Assembly: GCA_028711965.1 (NCBI GenBank)
Contig: JAQTRD010000004.1
Coordinates: forward strand, 1 to 13,378
Reading direction: 5' to 3'
Source of the DNA: Candidatus Colwelliibacteriota bacterium
GTDB taxonomy: Bacteria > Patescibacteriota > Minisyncoccia > UBA6257 > Colwellbacteraceae
Length of the DNA stretch: 13,378 nucleotides
The stretch's first letter is position 1, and every line of letters begins with the position of its first letter. The notes under the pieces were generated by a model. That model ran no database searches. It was given only the letters and a program-made list of their open reading frames with translations, and was not told the origin of the DNA. Both the position numbers and the translations under genes were made by a program. Positions 1-6,477 of the stretch are shown piece by piece.

Positions 1-24
1 TATTAAAGACTGATTTAGAAAACA

Positions 25-136
25 AACTTTTCAATTCCGTAGCGAGACGACGACAAAACAAACGAGATTGCATCTTAGAGCGGAGCGTATGCATCGAGTG
101 AGTTTTTGTCGCGTCGCAGTAGGAATTTAAAAGTTC
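25..136. repeat. Long imperfect inverted repeat downstream of tRNA-Ile
   Basis: The outer arms 25-38 and 122-135 match at 13 of 14 positions (aacttttcaattcc against aacttttaaattcc on the other strand). They continue inward through GACGAC/GTCGCGTC-rich arms ending in four to five A or T (about 44-58 and 103-117), with small bulges. A further inner pairing, gattgcat with atgcatc (66-73 and 89-95), carries one bulge. Together this makes a stem-loop of about 110 bases just past the tRNA-Ile terminator. No ORF is present. It could be a MITE-like or REP-like repeat, a transcript end structure, or the edge of an element extending beyond the window start. Confidence 0.55.
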
Positions 137-137
137 T

Positions 138-156
138 AGTTTCATAAAGTGAAACT
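138..156 (-). terminator. Hairpin just 3' of tRNA-Ile, possible terminator
   Basis: A perfect 7-bp stem AGTTTCA/TGAAACT with a 5-nt loop starts two bases after the tRNA discriminator on the minus strand. It is followed by AGAACTTTTAAATT, a weak U-containing tail. A role in ending or trimming the tRNA-Ile transcript is inference. The arms resemble parS half-sites but are too far apart. Confidence 0.4.
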
Positions 157-157
157 G

Positions 158-229
158 TGGGCGCACTAGGGATCGAACCTAGGAACTCTGTCTTATCAGG
201 ACAGCGTTCTACCACTGAACTATGCGCCC
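158..229 (-). tRNA. tRNA-Ile (anticodon GAT)
   Basis: Read on the minus strand, the cloverleaf is complete. The acceptor GGGCGCA pairs with TGCGCCC, the D stem is GTTC/GAAC, and the anticodon stem CTGTC/GACAG encloses loop CTGATAA, placing GAT at positions 34-36. The variable loop has 5 nt, and the T stem CTAGG/CCTAG encloses TTCGATC. The length is 72 nt with discriminator A. No CCA is encoded (the next bases are CAG), so a CCA-adding enzyme is needed. GAT decodes AUC and AUU. It sits alone, not in an rRNA operon. Confidence 0.96.
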
Positions 230-236
230 GAATCTG

Positions 237-265
237 TAAATAAACAAGACCGTACTAGTCCGCAA
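237..265 (-). promoter_or_regulatory. Predicted sigma70-type promoter of tRNA-Ile
   Basis: On the minus strand, a -35-like TTGCGG (260-265) and a -10-like TATTTA (237-242) are 17 bp apart. The -10 ends 7 nt before the first base of the tRNA, so transcription would start at or just before the mature 5' end. It is predicted by pattern only. Confidence 0.45.
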
Positions 266-279
266 AAGCCATTTTAAGC

Positions 280-297
280 GATAAAGCCCACTTTATC
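280..297 (-). terminator. Weak hairpin after the 76-residue ORF
   Basis: A 7-bp stem GATAAAG/CTTTATC with a 4-nt loop lies 2 nt past the stop codon of the small membrane protein gene. The downstream minus-strand sequence is only moderately T-rich. It may be a weak terminator; read-through into tRNA-Ile is possible. Confidence 0.3.
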
Positions 298-299
298 AA

Positions 300-530
300 C
301 TATTCTACCCTTCTAAGATCCAAGGACTTATACCCCTCAAGATCAAATTTCGGCGCGGGAGAAACTCCGCTTGCATTAGGACTTATGGCGTCCGCAATTT
401 CATTTGCAACAAATCCCATTACGGATATGGCGGCGGCCAATATAAGTATCAGGAATACGGCGTTTATCGTCAGATATATCGCCTCCTTTTTTATCCTTAT
501 CCCCTGTTTTAATTTCGAATTGCCGTTCAT
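300..530 (-). CDS. Small single-pass membrane protein, unknown function, coupled to the PilO-like gene
   Basis: The product has 76 residues and I do not recognise the family. A basic N-terminus (K7, K9, R12, K14, K15) precedes one hydrophobic segment at about residues 19-41, then a 35-residue polar tail. By the positive-inside rule the N-terminus would be cytoplasmic and the tail outside. Its ATG overlaps the TGA of the upstream PilO-like gene (ATGA), which implies translational coupling and a shared transcript. From context it may serve in the same pilus machine, for example as a minor inner-membrane subunit, but nothing in its own sequence shows that. The ATG at 530 fits the coupling; no better start is visible. 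Confidence 0.7.
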   Translation of the reverse strand: MNGNSKLKQGIRIKKEAIYLTINAVFLILILAAAISVMGFVANEIADAISPNASGVSPAPKFDLEGYKSLDLRRVE

Positions 531-1060
531 AAGCTCTTATAAAAAATATCCGCCGTTATTATTGCCTGGTATCCGCTAGTGTTCGCTCCTTGAGAAACGA
601 AGTCAAAAGACTTGACGCTCGTGAAATATCTGCTTGTCTCGACTTCCTTTATAAACTCAACGATTTTATCGTATTCGCCGGAAATATTAATGGTAAATTC
701 TATCCTGCCTGGAGCCGATTCGCTTCCGGGTATTTCGCTTCCGAAGCTCGATACGGCTGTGAGACCTCTTGTCTGCGCAATTCTTGATACTTCGTTTGTA
801 AAGATAAAGAGCGATTCCCTGTCAGGCAAGGCATTTCGCAAGATACTCATCGCCGATTCGGCTTCTTCCCGCGTTTGCCTTAATTCGGCAAGGCTGCTTG
901 TCATCTGCGCTTTAGTGGCAAAAACGTTTTTCATCGATCTTATCGAGTCATGAACCGATTCAATGTCGCTTCCGACAAAAAACGCCGTTCCAAAGAGAAC
1001 GCCGGAAATTACAACCGCCAGGCCAAGTCTTATAAAGAGCTTTTTTTGAAAATCTTTCAT
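527..1060 (-). CDS. PilO-like type IV pilus inner-membrane assembly protein
   Basis: The product has 177 residues with the layout of PilO. A short basic cytoplasmic N-terminus (KDFQKK) is followed by a transmembrane helix at about 10-30, a coiled-coil-prone region at about 33-75 (repeated Glu/Lys/Arg with spaced Leu and Met), and a C-terminal alpha/beta domain at about 78-177. That domain begins LPDRESLFIFTNEV and includes REG-like turns typical of PilO/GspM-type ferredoxin folds. In type IV pili, PilO pairs with PilN in the periplasm or outer face and links the motor to the fibre. PilM and PilN are not in this window. I chose the ATG at 1060: a further ATG at 1093 would start upstream of the predicted -10 box. 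The next gene overlaps its stop. GspM- or GspL-type secretion proteins are alternatives of the same fold. Confidence 0.6.
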   Translation of the reverse strand: MKDFQKKLFIRLGLAVVISGVLFGTAFFVGSDIESVHDSIRSMKNVFATKAQMTSSLAELRQTREEAESAMSILRNALPDRESLFIFTNEVSRIAQTRGLTAVSSFGSEIPGSESAPGRIEFTINISGEYDKIVEFIKEVETSRYFTSVKSFDFVSQGANTSGYQAIITADIFYKSL

Positions 1061-1081
1061 CGATTCAGATTCTCTATTTGT

Positions 1082-1089
1082 ATATAATA
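1082..1089. promoter_or_regulatory. Overlapping divergent -10 boxes for dprA and the PilO-like gene
   Basis: A perfect TATAAT at 1083-1088 on the plus strand lies 7 nt before the dprA ATG. TATTAT lies on the minus strand at 1084-1089, 23 nt before the PilO-like ATG. No good -35 is seen for either direction. Because the two -10 boxes overlap, polymerase should not open both at once. Confidence 0.45.
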
Positions 1090-1095
1090 ACATAA

Positions 1096-1932
1096 ATGAA
1101 CCTTCTGCCAGAGTGTCTGCGCAATATTCCTTTGCCGCCAAAAAACCTTTTTGTATCAGGCAGAGAGATTGAAAACATTTTTTGCGGAATAGCCATCGTC
1201 GGAACAAGAAAGCCGACGCCGGAAGGAGCAGACATCGCAAAGGATATAGCTCGAGAAATAGCCAGAGCCGGCTTTCCCGTCATAAGCGGCCTTGCGTTCG
1301 GAATCGATTCCGCGGCGCATATCGGCTGTCTTGAAGCGGGAGGAAGAACGATTGCCGTTTTGGGAAGCGGAACGGATCGGATATATCCCGAGTCAAACCG
1401 TTCTCTTGCCGAAAGAATAATCAAGAACGGAGGCAGTATAGTCTCGGAGTACCCGCCGGGAACGCCTCCCCTCAAGCATCAATTCTTGAATCGCAACAGA
1501 ATCATCGCCGGATTGTCGTCAGCCGTGATAGTTATTGAAGCGCCGGAACGGTCGGGGGCCCTTTCAACCGCCAGTCATGCGGCTGATTCCGGAAGAGAAG
1601 TACTTGTGTTCCCCGGTCCTGCAAGACATCGCAATTATAAAGGGTCTCATTCTTTAATAAGGGACGGGGCGAGAATGGTTACTTCATTTAAAGACATAGC
1701 CGCCGACCTCGGGATTGCCACCAAAACTGAGACAAAAAATACTCCTCTTCCTTTTCTGTCTCCGGCGGCAAGCGCCGTGCTAGACGCCATTAAAGCCTTT
1801 CAATCTCCTCTCTCGATTGACAAACTGGCGTCTGAGGCTAGACTGGAACCGCCAGAAGCCGCCTCCGCCATTACAGAACTTATGCTTGAAGGCGCGATTG
1901 TCGAGTCGGCAGAAGGATACAGTATCAAATAA
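1096..1932 (+). CDS. dprA: DNA processing protein DprA/Smf
   Basis: DprA binds incoming single-stranded DNA during natural transformation and loads RecA on it in the cytoplasm. The 278-residue product carries the Rossmann-like DprA core. Motifs seen are VGTRKPT (35-41), SGLAFGID (64-71, with Phe where the family usually has Arg), SGTDRIYP (91-98), EYPPGTPP (118-125), FLNRNRIIAGLS (130-141), GALSTA (154-159) and KGSHSLIRDGA (182-192). Residues about 218-278 form the C-terminal winged-helix (DML1-like) domain. The N-terminal SAM-like domain of longer homologues is absent, so this is the short form. The ATG follows a TATAAT by 7 nt and has no Shine-Dalgarno, which suggests a leaderless mRNA. It is divergent from a pilus gene, consistent with DNA uptake. 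The identification is firm; active competence is inference. Confidence 0.95.
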   Translation: MNLLPECLRNIPLPPKNLFVSGREIENIFCGIAIVGTRKPTPEGADIAKDIAREIARAGFPVISGLAFGIDSAAHIGCLEAGGRTIAVLGSGTDRIYPESNRSLAERIIKNGGSIVSEYPPGTPPLKHQFLNRNRIIAGLSSAVIVIEAPERSGALSTASHAADSGREVLVFPGPARHRNYKGSHSLIRDGARMVTSFKDIAADLGIATKTETKNTPLPFLSPAASAVLDAIKAFQSPLSIDKLASEARLEPPEAASAITELMLEGAIVESAEGYSIK

Positions 1933-1958
1933 TTTCTCCCTCTTCGGAGGATCTCTCA

Positions 1959-2050
1959 TCCCTTCGGGAAATCTACCATAGGCAGACCGAAGGGAGACAA
2001 GCTCCAATCTGCTTCATTGGCAGATTGGCCCGCCGAAGAGGCGGACCAAT
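1959..2050. repeat. Cluster of competing hairpins between dprA and topA
   Basis: The 180-base gap between dprA and topA holds three strong inverted repeats. They are TCCCTTCGG/CCGAAGGGA (1959-1967 with 1987-1995), CCAATCTGC/GCAGATTGG (2004-2012 with 2020-2028, 7-nt loop) and CCGCC/GGCGG (2030-2034 with 2040-2044). The last extends across one mismatch to ATTGG/CCAAT (2024-2028 with 2046-2050). The second and extended third stems both need 2024-2028, so they cannot form together. No U-tract follows. Candidates are a dprA 3'-end structure, a REP-like repeat or a DNA-level binding site. It lies upstream of the predicted topA promoter. Confidence 0.55.
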
Positions 2051-2094
2051 ATCCAACCAATAGGATTAATTGCCAAATGACCCCTAATAATGTT

Positions 2095-2103
2095 TGATAT
2101 ATT
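2095..2103 (+). promoter_or_regulatory. Predicted extended -10 promoter of topA
   Basis: TGA-TATATT (TG at 2095-2096, hexamer 2098-2103) matches the extended -10 pattern TGnTATAAT closely. It ends 9 nt before the topA ATG, leaving a leader of only about 2-4 nt. No -35 at the usual distance is convincing (TTGCCA at 2070-2075 is 22 bp away). No Shine-Dalgarno is present. Confidence 0.5.
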
Positions 2104-2112
2104 AATTATCGA

Positions 2113-4149
2113 ATGAATAAGACTTCGGTAAAAAATAAAGGTTTTTCCCTCGTTATAGTCGAGTCTCCTACCAAAGCGAAGACTATTTCCGGTTTTCTAG
2201 GGAAAAACTTCAAGATCGAATCTTCTTACGGTCATATAAGAGACCTTCCTAAATCGAAGCTTGGAATTGACGTTGAAAAAGATTTCGAACCCAGTTATGT
2301 CATTCCGATTAAAAATCGGAAAAGAGTGACCGCCCTCAAGAAAACGGCGGAGAAAGCGAATTCCGTGATACTCGCGACCGACGAGGACCGCGAAGGAGAA
2401 GCCATCGCATGGCATCTTTTGAAGGCGCTTAATCTCGAAGCGGAAGGAGCAGCGGATGTTAAAAGAATCGCGTTCCACGAAATAACGGAAAGCGCCATCA
2501 ATGACGCTTTAAATAATCCAAGAGAACTGGATGTAAATCTGGTAAACGCGCAGCAAGCAAGGAGAGTCCTCGACAGGCTTGTCGGCTACAAGCTTTCTCC
2601 TTTTCTTTGGAAAAAAGTAATGAGCCACCTTTCTGCCGGAAGAGTCCAATCGGTAGCCGTCCGCCTGATTGTCGACAGAGAAAACGAGATAAGGAAGTTT
2701 ATTCCTGAAACGTATTATACCGTTTCTGCCGATCTCCGCTCTAAAGATGACGATACCGTCTTTTCCGCGCAGCTTGTTCGCATAAACGACTCCCCTATTA
2801 AGAAGCCCGGAATAAGCGATAAGAAAGTGGCGGAAGAAGCAGTCGCTAATTTGCAAATTTCCGATTTCTCCGTTTTATCCGTTGAGAAAAAAGATGTCAA
2901 AAAGAATCCGCTTCCTCCATTTACGACAAGCACCCTCCAGCAGGAAGCGTCGAAGAGACTGCGCTTTTCGGCAAAACAAACAATGGCGATAGCCCAGTCC
3001 CTTTACGAAAACGGACTTATTACCTATATGAGGACAGATTCCCTTAATCTGTCTTCGGAGTCCTTGTCGGCGGCGAAAGACTGGATTACGCGCTCTCTCG
3101 GAGAGGAATATGCCGTCGATTCTCCCAGAAGATTCAAGACAAAATCCAAGTCCGCCCAAGAGGCGCACGAGGCGATAAGGCCGACAAAGCCGTCTCTCGA
3201 ACCGTCTTCGCTTTCCGGCGAAGAAAGAGAAAAGAAGCTATACGACCTCATATGGAGGCGGTTTATCGCGTCGCAATGCCCGGCAGCCGTAATGGGCGCC
3301 TCAAGAGCTACGATTTCGGCAATCGGAAACGGCGCCGAATATCGCCTGTCAGCAAGCGGCGGCTTCCTTAAGTTCGACGGTTTCTTGAAAATATGGCCCG
3401 CAAAAATAGAAGAAAAGATTCTTCCGCCTTTAAAAGAAAGCGAAGTTCTTAATCTTATAAAAGCGTCTTCGGAAGAACATCAAACCGAACCGCCAGCAAG
3501 ATACAATGAAGCAAGCCTCATAAAAGCTCTTGAAGAGTACGGTATCGGCAGGCCATCCACTTATGCCCCGATTATTTCCGTCATTCAGACAAGAGGATAT
3601 GTTGAAAAAAACGAAGCTCGCCGTTTTGTTCCGACAGACATCGGAGAAAAAGTTGATAAAATGCTTGTCGAGCATTTTCCCGAAATAGTAGACATCAAAT
3701 TTACCGCCAATATGGAGTCAGAGCTTGATGACGTAGCCGAAGGAAAAGCCGAATGGAAAAAAGTGGTTTCGGATTTCTATATGCCATTTGCCAAGAAGCT
3801 TGAAGAAAAGTACGAATCGGTTGAGGAAAAGAAGAAGATAGAAGCCGAACCGACTGACGAAGTGTGCGACAAGTGCGGCCGGCCGATGGTTATAAAGACC
3901 GGTCGATTCGGGCGCTTTATGGCCTGCTCCGGATATCCGGAATGCAAGAACACAAAAAAAATACCGGGCGCCGACGCAATAAAAGGAGAAAGCGGAGAAG
4001 TAATGAAGTGCCCGAAATGCGGAGAAGGACTAGTTACGAGAAAAAGAACTAAAAGAGGAAGATTCTTCTACGGTTGCAGCAGATATCCTGATTGCGACTT
4101 CGCAAGCTGGACAAAGCCCGGAGTGAAAAAAGAAAAAAACGCGGAATAA
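2113..4149 (+). CDS. topA: DNA topoisomerase I (type IA)
   Basis: The enzyme relaxes negative supercoils by transient single-strand cleavage through a 5'-phosphotyrosine. The 678-residue product has an N-terminal Toprim domain with catalytic E17 (IVESPTKAK) and metal-binding D90, D92 and E94 in ATDEDREGEAIAWH. The central cleavage/strand-passage domains carry SAGRVQSVAVRLIVDREN, FTTSTLQQEA and LITYMRTDS, whose Tyr305 is the expected nucleophile. EYGIGRPSTYAPII follows. The C-terminus has two four-cysteine zinc-finger repeats, one starting C585/C588 and one C633/C636. Both have the GRFGRF or GRFFYGCSRYPDCD signature that helps bind ssDNA. Full-length E. coli TopA is longer (more C-terminal repeats); this compact form is common. 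The start follows a predicted extended -10 with almost no leader. The stop lies in the loop of its own terminator. Confidence 0.98.
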   Translation: MNKTSVKNKGFSLVIVESPTKAKTISGFLGKNFKIESSYGHIRDLPKSKLGIDVEKDFEPSYVIPIKNRKRVTALKKTAEKANSVILATDEDREGEAIAWHLLKALNLEAEGAADVKRIAFHEITESAINDALNNPRELDVNLVNAQQARRVLDRLVGYKLSPFLWKKVMSHLSAGRVQSVAVRLIVDRENEIRKFIPETYYTVSADLRSKDDDTVFSAQLVRINDSPIKKPGISDKKVAEEAVANLQISDFSVLSVEKKDVKKNPLPPFTTSTLQQEASKRLRFSAKQTMAIAQSLYENGLITYMRTDSLNLSSESLSAAKDWITRSLGEEYAVDSPRRFKTKSKSAQEAHEAIRPTKPSLEPSSLSGEEREKKLYDLIWRRFIASQCPAAVMGASRATISAIGNGAEYRLSASGGFLKFDGFLKIWPAKIEEKILPPLKESEVLNLIKASSEEHQTEPPARYNEASLIKALEEYGIGRPSTYAPIISVIQTRGYVEKNEARRFVPTDIGEKVDKMLVEHFPEIVDIKFTANMESELDDVAEGKAEWKKVVSDFYMPFAKKLEEKYESVEEKKKIEAEPTDEVCDKCGRPMVIKTGRFGRFMACSGYPECKNTKKIPGADAIKGESGEVMKCPKCGEGLVTRKRTKRGRFFYGCSRYPDCDFASWTKPGVKKEKNAE

Positions 4150-4161
4150 TTTCCGCGTTTT
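4136..4161. terminator. Bidirectional terminator shared by topA and the convergent ORF
   Basis: The perfect 11-bp stem AAAACGCGGAA/TTCCGCGTTTT has a 4-nt loop TAAT, with A-tract and T-tract on either side so that it works in both directions. The topA stop TAA (4147-4149) is in the loop. The stop of the convergent gene (TAA, 4162-4160) overlaps the 3' T-tract, so there is no intergenic space at all. Confidence 0.85.
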
Positions 4162-4651
4162 ATATTGCGCCTATTTCCGACTGGGCCAGTATCTTGATCT
4201 TAATGACGCTCCAAGGATATTGATCGCTCGGACAATATTTTTCCGCAACGGTTTTAGCATCCCGAAATCTTTTGAAAAAGACCCTAACAGAACCGAGTAG
4301 AAAGAAAAACACACCTGAAGCGACTATTGCGTAATTTCCATTCGGCCTCGGAACAAGAATGCCGATGTTCAACAGCGTCTGAATCATATCTCCCGATTCG
4401 CGGCTCTCCTCCATATCCGCAAGACAGCGGCAAAATTTTTCCCAATCGATTCTTACTCTTATGGCGCCCTTACTCAATATTCCTTCCTTCTTAAGAAAGT
4501 CATATCCGAAAATCATTCTTTCCATCACGCAGTTCTTGCATTCGAAACTGTTTCTCTGCCTGCGGAATTTAAGCCCGTCATAAACGAATATGACGTCTTT
4601 AGGACTATCGATATCCATTTTTCTTCTGCAGCGGTAACACAGTCTATCCAT
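4160..4651 (-). CDS. Zinc-ribbon plus single transmembrane helix protein, unknown function
   Basis: I do not recognise the family. From the ATG at 4651 the product has 163 residues. Two CxxC pairs (C5-YR-C8 and C38-KN-C41) bracket a basic/aromatic stretch, as in a zinc ribbon. A charged middle (about 50-100) contains a further CRC (C74, C76). One hydrophobic segment sits at about 106-126, followed by a basic stretch (KRFRDAK) and a short tail. The basic residues after the helix put the C-terminus in the cytoplasm by the positive-inside rule. A TTG at 4672 would add seven residues. I prefer ATG 4651 because AAAGGA stands 11 nt upstream, one of the few SD-like sites in the window. A promoter TTGATT-17-TATGAT precedes it. 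It may be a lineage-specific protein. Confidence 0.7.
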   Translation of the reverse strand: MDRLCYRCRRKMDIDSPKDVIFVYDGLKFRRQRNSFECKNCVMERMIFGYDFLKKEGILSKGAIRVRIDWEKFCRCLADMEESRESGDMIQTLLNIGILVPRPNGNYAIVASGVFFFLLGSVRVFFKRFRDAKTVAEKYCPSDQYPWSVIKIKILAQSEIGAI

Positions 4652-4684
4652 AACTGAACCCGTCCTTTTCAATAAACTGATGGC

Positions 4685-4713
4685 ATCATAGACAAAAGCG
4701 AAACTAAAATCAA
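4685..4713 (-). promoter_or_regulatory. Predicted promoter of the zinc-ribbon membrane protein gene
   Basis: TTGATT (4708-4713) and TATGAT (4685-4690) on the minus strand are separated by exactly 17 bp. The start would fall near 4678, giving a leader of about 27 nt with the SD-like AAAGGA in it. Unlike the other promoters in the window, this one yields a leadered mRNA. Confidence 0.6.
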
Positions 4714-4724
4714 AGTCAGAAAGA

Positions 4725-4753
4725 TTGTCTGCTATGGGAATAACTGCTAGATT
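4725..4753 (+). promoter_or_regulatory. Predicted promoter of rel, leaderless layout
   Basis: TTGTCT (4725-4730), a 17-bp spacer and an extended -10 TGC-TAGATT (4745-4753) lie only 5 nt before the ATG of rel. Transcription should therefore begin at or within a base or two of the start codon. It is back to back with the promoter of the minus-strand gene, their -35 boxes 11 bp apart. Confidence 0.55.
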
Positions 4754-4758
4754 GAGCT

Positions 4759-6450
4759 ATGGATGTCAAGGCAGAAGCCCAGAACAATCCCGAAAGTCTT
4801 ATCGGAAAGGCCTATTCTTTCGCCGAAAACGCCCATAAGGGCCAGAGAAGGGCCTCTGGAGAGCCGTATTTCGAGCATAGCCGGAAAACGGCCAATAACC
4901 TCCTTGAGTGGGGCCTGGACGAGGAATCCATCGCTGCCGGCTTGCTTCATGACGTCGTGGAGGATACAGACATCACAATTCAAGAAATACGGGAAAAGTT
5001 CGGACCAGCCGTGGGATTTATCGTCGGAGGGGTAACCAAACTCGGGAAAATAAAATACCGGGGAGCCGAAAGCCAGAAAGAAAATATAAAGAACTTAATC
5101 CTCGCATCCAGTGAGGATATCAGAGTGCTTCTTGTAAAGCTTTCCGACCGTTTCCATAATATGCAGACCTTGAGGTTTCTGCCTGAGGAAAAACAAAAAA
5201 GAATCGCCATTGAAACATATGAGATATACGCTCCCCTCGCTTACCGGCTTGGTATGCAGAAGTTAAGCGGCGAACTGGAAGATCTGGCATTTCCGTATAT
5301 AAATCCCGAAGCTTACAGCTGGCTTATGAAGGACGTTAAGGTTCGTTACGACGACAGGGTAAAGTACCTCACCCGCATAAAGCCAATAGTCATCAAGGCC
5401 CTCATTGATGCCGGAATAAAAACTTCTAAGATCGAATTCCGCGCTAAAAGATATTCCAGCCTTTATAAGAAACTGCTCCGTTACGATATGGATATCGAGA
5501 AAATCCACGACCTCGTTGCTTTTCGCATAATTGTAGATACGGTAGCGGACTGCTATGCATCTTTGGGCGTGATTCATAATCTCTGGCCCCCTCTTCCCGG
5601 AAGGATAAAAGATTATATAGCCGTTCCCAAGCCGAATGGGTATCAAAGCCTGCATACCGTCGTAATAGGCGTCGGAGGAAAACCGATCGAATTCCAAGTG
5701 AGAACGGCCCGGATGCATGAAGAAGCCGAAAATGGAATCGCCGCCCACTGGGCATACGAAGAGAAAAAAGGATCCAGAGATTATATTGCAAGAAAGACGT
5801 CGATCGCAAAAGAAAAAGAAGTCGAGTGGGTCAAAAGGCTGCGTAATTGGCAAGCTGAAAATGAATCCGAAAACCTTATTGATTCGATGAAAATTGATTT
5901 CTTTAAGGACCGCATATTCGTTGTTACGCCAAAGGGAGAAGTAATCGATCTTCCCTCTGGATCGACTCCGATTGATTTTGCCTACCATATCCATTCCGCA
6001 ATAGGAGACCAGTGCGTCGGAGCAAGGGTAAACGGCGAAATAGTTCCCATCGACCACGAGCTTCATTCGAGCGACGTAGTTGAGGTTATGACTCAAAGAG
6101 GCAAGAAGCCTTCGGCTTCATGGCTTGAATTCGTGAAAACCGCAGGAGCAAAGAACCGGATTAGAAAATCTCTTTCAGGAAAGCCGGGGCTGTCCTTCGG
6201 CGTCAAACCAAGGAGAACGGAATTCAGGATAACGGCGGCAGACAGAGTAGGCCTTATAAAAGACATATCGGACATCATATCCCGTTCTCATGTGAGCATC
6301 ATCGGAATCAATTCCGCGCTGGATAGCAGGGGCCATTTTCACATAGTTAAAATTGAATGCGGCATTAATGATCCGGATAAAGTCCATAAGTTGATGGTGA
6401 AATTCAAGTCAATAAAAGAAATACGGGAGATAGAATACAAATTCATTTAA
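4759..6450 (+). CDS. rel: RelA/SpoT-family (p)ppGpp synthetase/hydrolase, short form
   Basis: The protein makes ppGpp or pppGpp from ATP and GDP/GTP and hydrolyses it in the stringent response. The N-terminal HD hydrolase domain (about 1-150) retains H40, H64-D65 with EDTD, and D130 in KLSDRFHNM. The synthetase domain (about 190-330) has RIKD at 282-285 within GRIKDYIAVPKPNGYQSLHT, then EFQVRT and EAENGIAAHW. RxKD is the charge pattern of bifunctional Rel/SpoT, not the EXDD of RelA-only synthetases. A TGS domain (about 382-445) and a C-terminal ACT domain (about 487-563) follow. At 563 residues it is well short of the usual 700-750: the helical and zinc-finger/coiled-coil modules between TGS and ACT are missing, with only about 40 residues there. 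Ribosome control must differ from canonical Rel. Its stop lies in the terminator stem. Confidence 0.95.
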   Translation: MDVKAEAQNNPESLIGKAYSFAENAHKGQRRASGEPYFEHSRKTANNLLEWGLDEESIAAGLLHDVVEDTDITIQEIREKFGPAVGFIVGGVTKLGKIKYRGAESQKENIKNLILASSEDIRVLLVKLSDRFHNMQTLRFLPEEKQKRIAIETYEIYAPLAYRLGMQKLSGELEDLAFPYINPEAYSWLMKDVKVRYDDRVKYLTRIKPIVIKALIDAGIKTSKIEFRAKRYSSLYKKLLRYDMDIEKIHDLVAFRIIVDTVADCYASLGVIHNLWPPLPGRIKDYIAVPKPNGYQSLHTVVIGVGGKPIEFQVRTARMHEEAENGIAAHWAYEEKKGSRDYIARKTSIAKEKEVEWVKRLRNWQAENESENLIDSMKIDFFKDRIFVVTPKGEVIDLPSGSTPIDFAYHIHSAIGDQCVGARVNGEIVPIDHELHSSDVVEVMTQRGKKPSASWLEFVKTAGAKNRIRKSLSGKPGLSFGVKPRRTEFRITAADRVGLIKDISDIISRSHVSIIGINSALDSRGHFHIVKIECGINDPDKVHKLMVKFKSIKEIREIEYKFI

Positions 6451-6477
6451 TCACCGCAATCGCGGAGATTAAATGAA
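6442..6477. terminator. Hairpin at the end of rel, facing parB
   Basis: Stem TTCATTTAATC/GATTAAATGAA (6442-6452 with 6467-6477), one A-A mismatch, then CCGC/GCGG around loop AATC. The rel stop TAA (6448-6450) is inside the stem. Only ATTT follows on the plus strand, so efficiency is uncertain. It lies between convergent rel and parB. Confidence 0.6.

Noticed and set aside
138..156. parS-like site (GTTTCA ... TGAAAC)
   Set aside because: The half-sites match but the spacing is 5 bases with a different centre, so it is not the 16-bp parS palindrome. It lies directly after tRNA-Ile, where a terminator hairpin is more likely.
527..1240. PilO-like gene starting upstream of 1060, inside dprA
   Set aside because: The extra residues overlap the dprA coding start and look like antisense translation. 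The PilO-type N-terminus begins at the ATG at 1060.
1074..1475. Antisense open frame over dprA
   Set aside because: A shadow frame opposite well-conserved DprA motifs.
5263..6096. A 277-codon open frame antisense to rel
   Set aside because: It is a shadow of the strongly supported rel reading frame. The translated sequence has no recognisable domain and no start signal.
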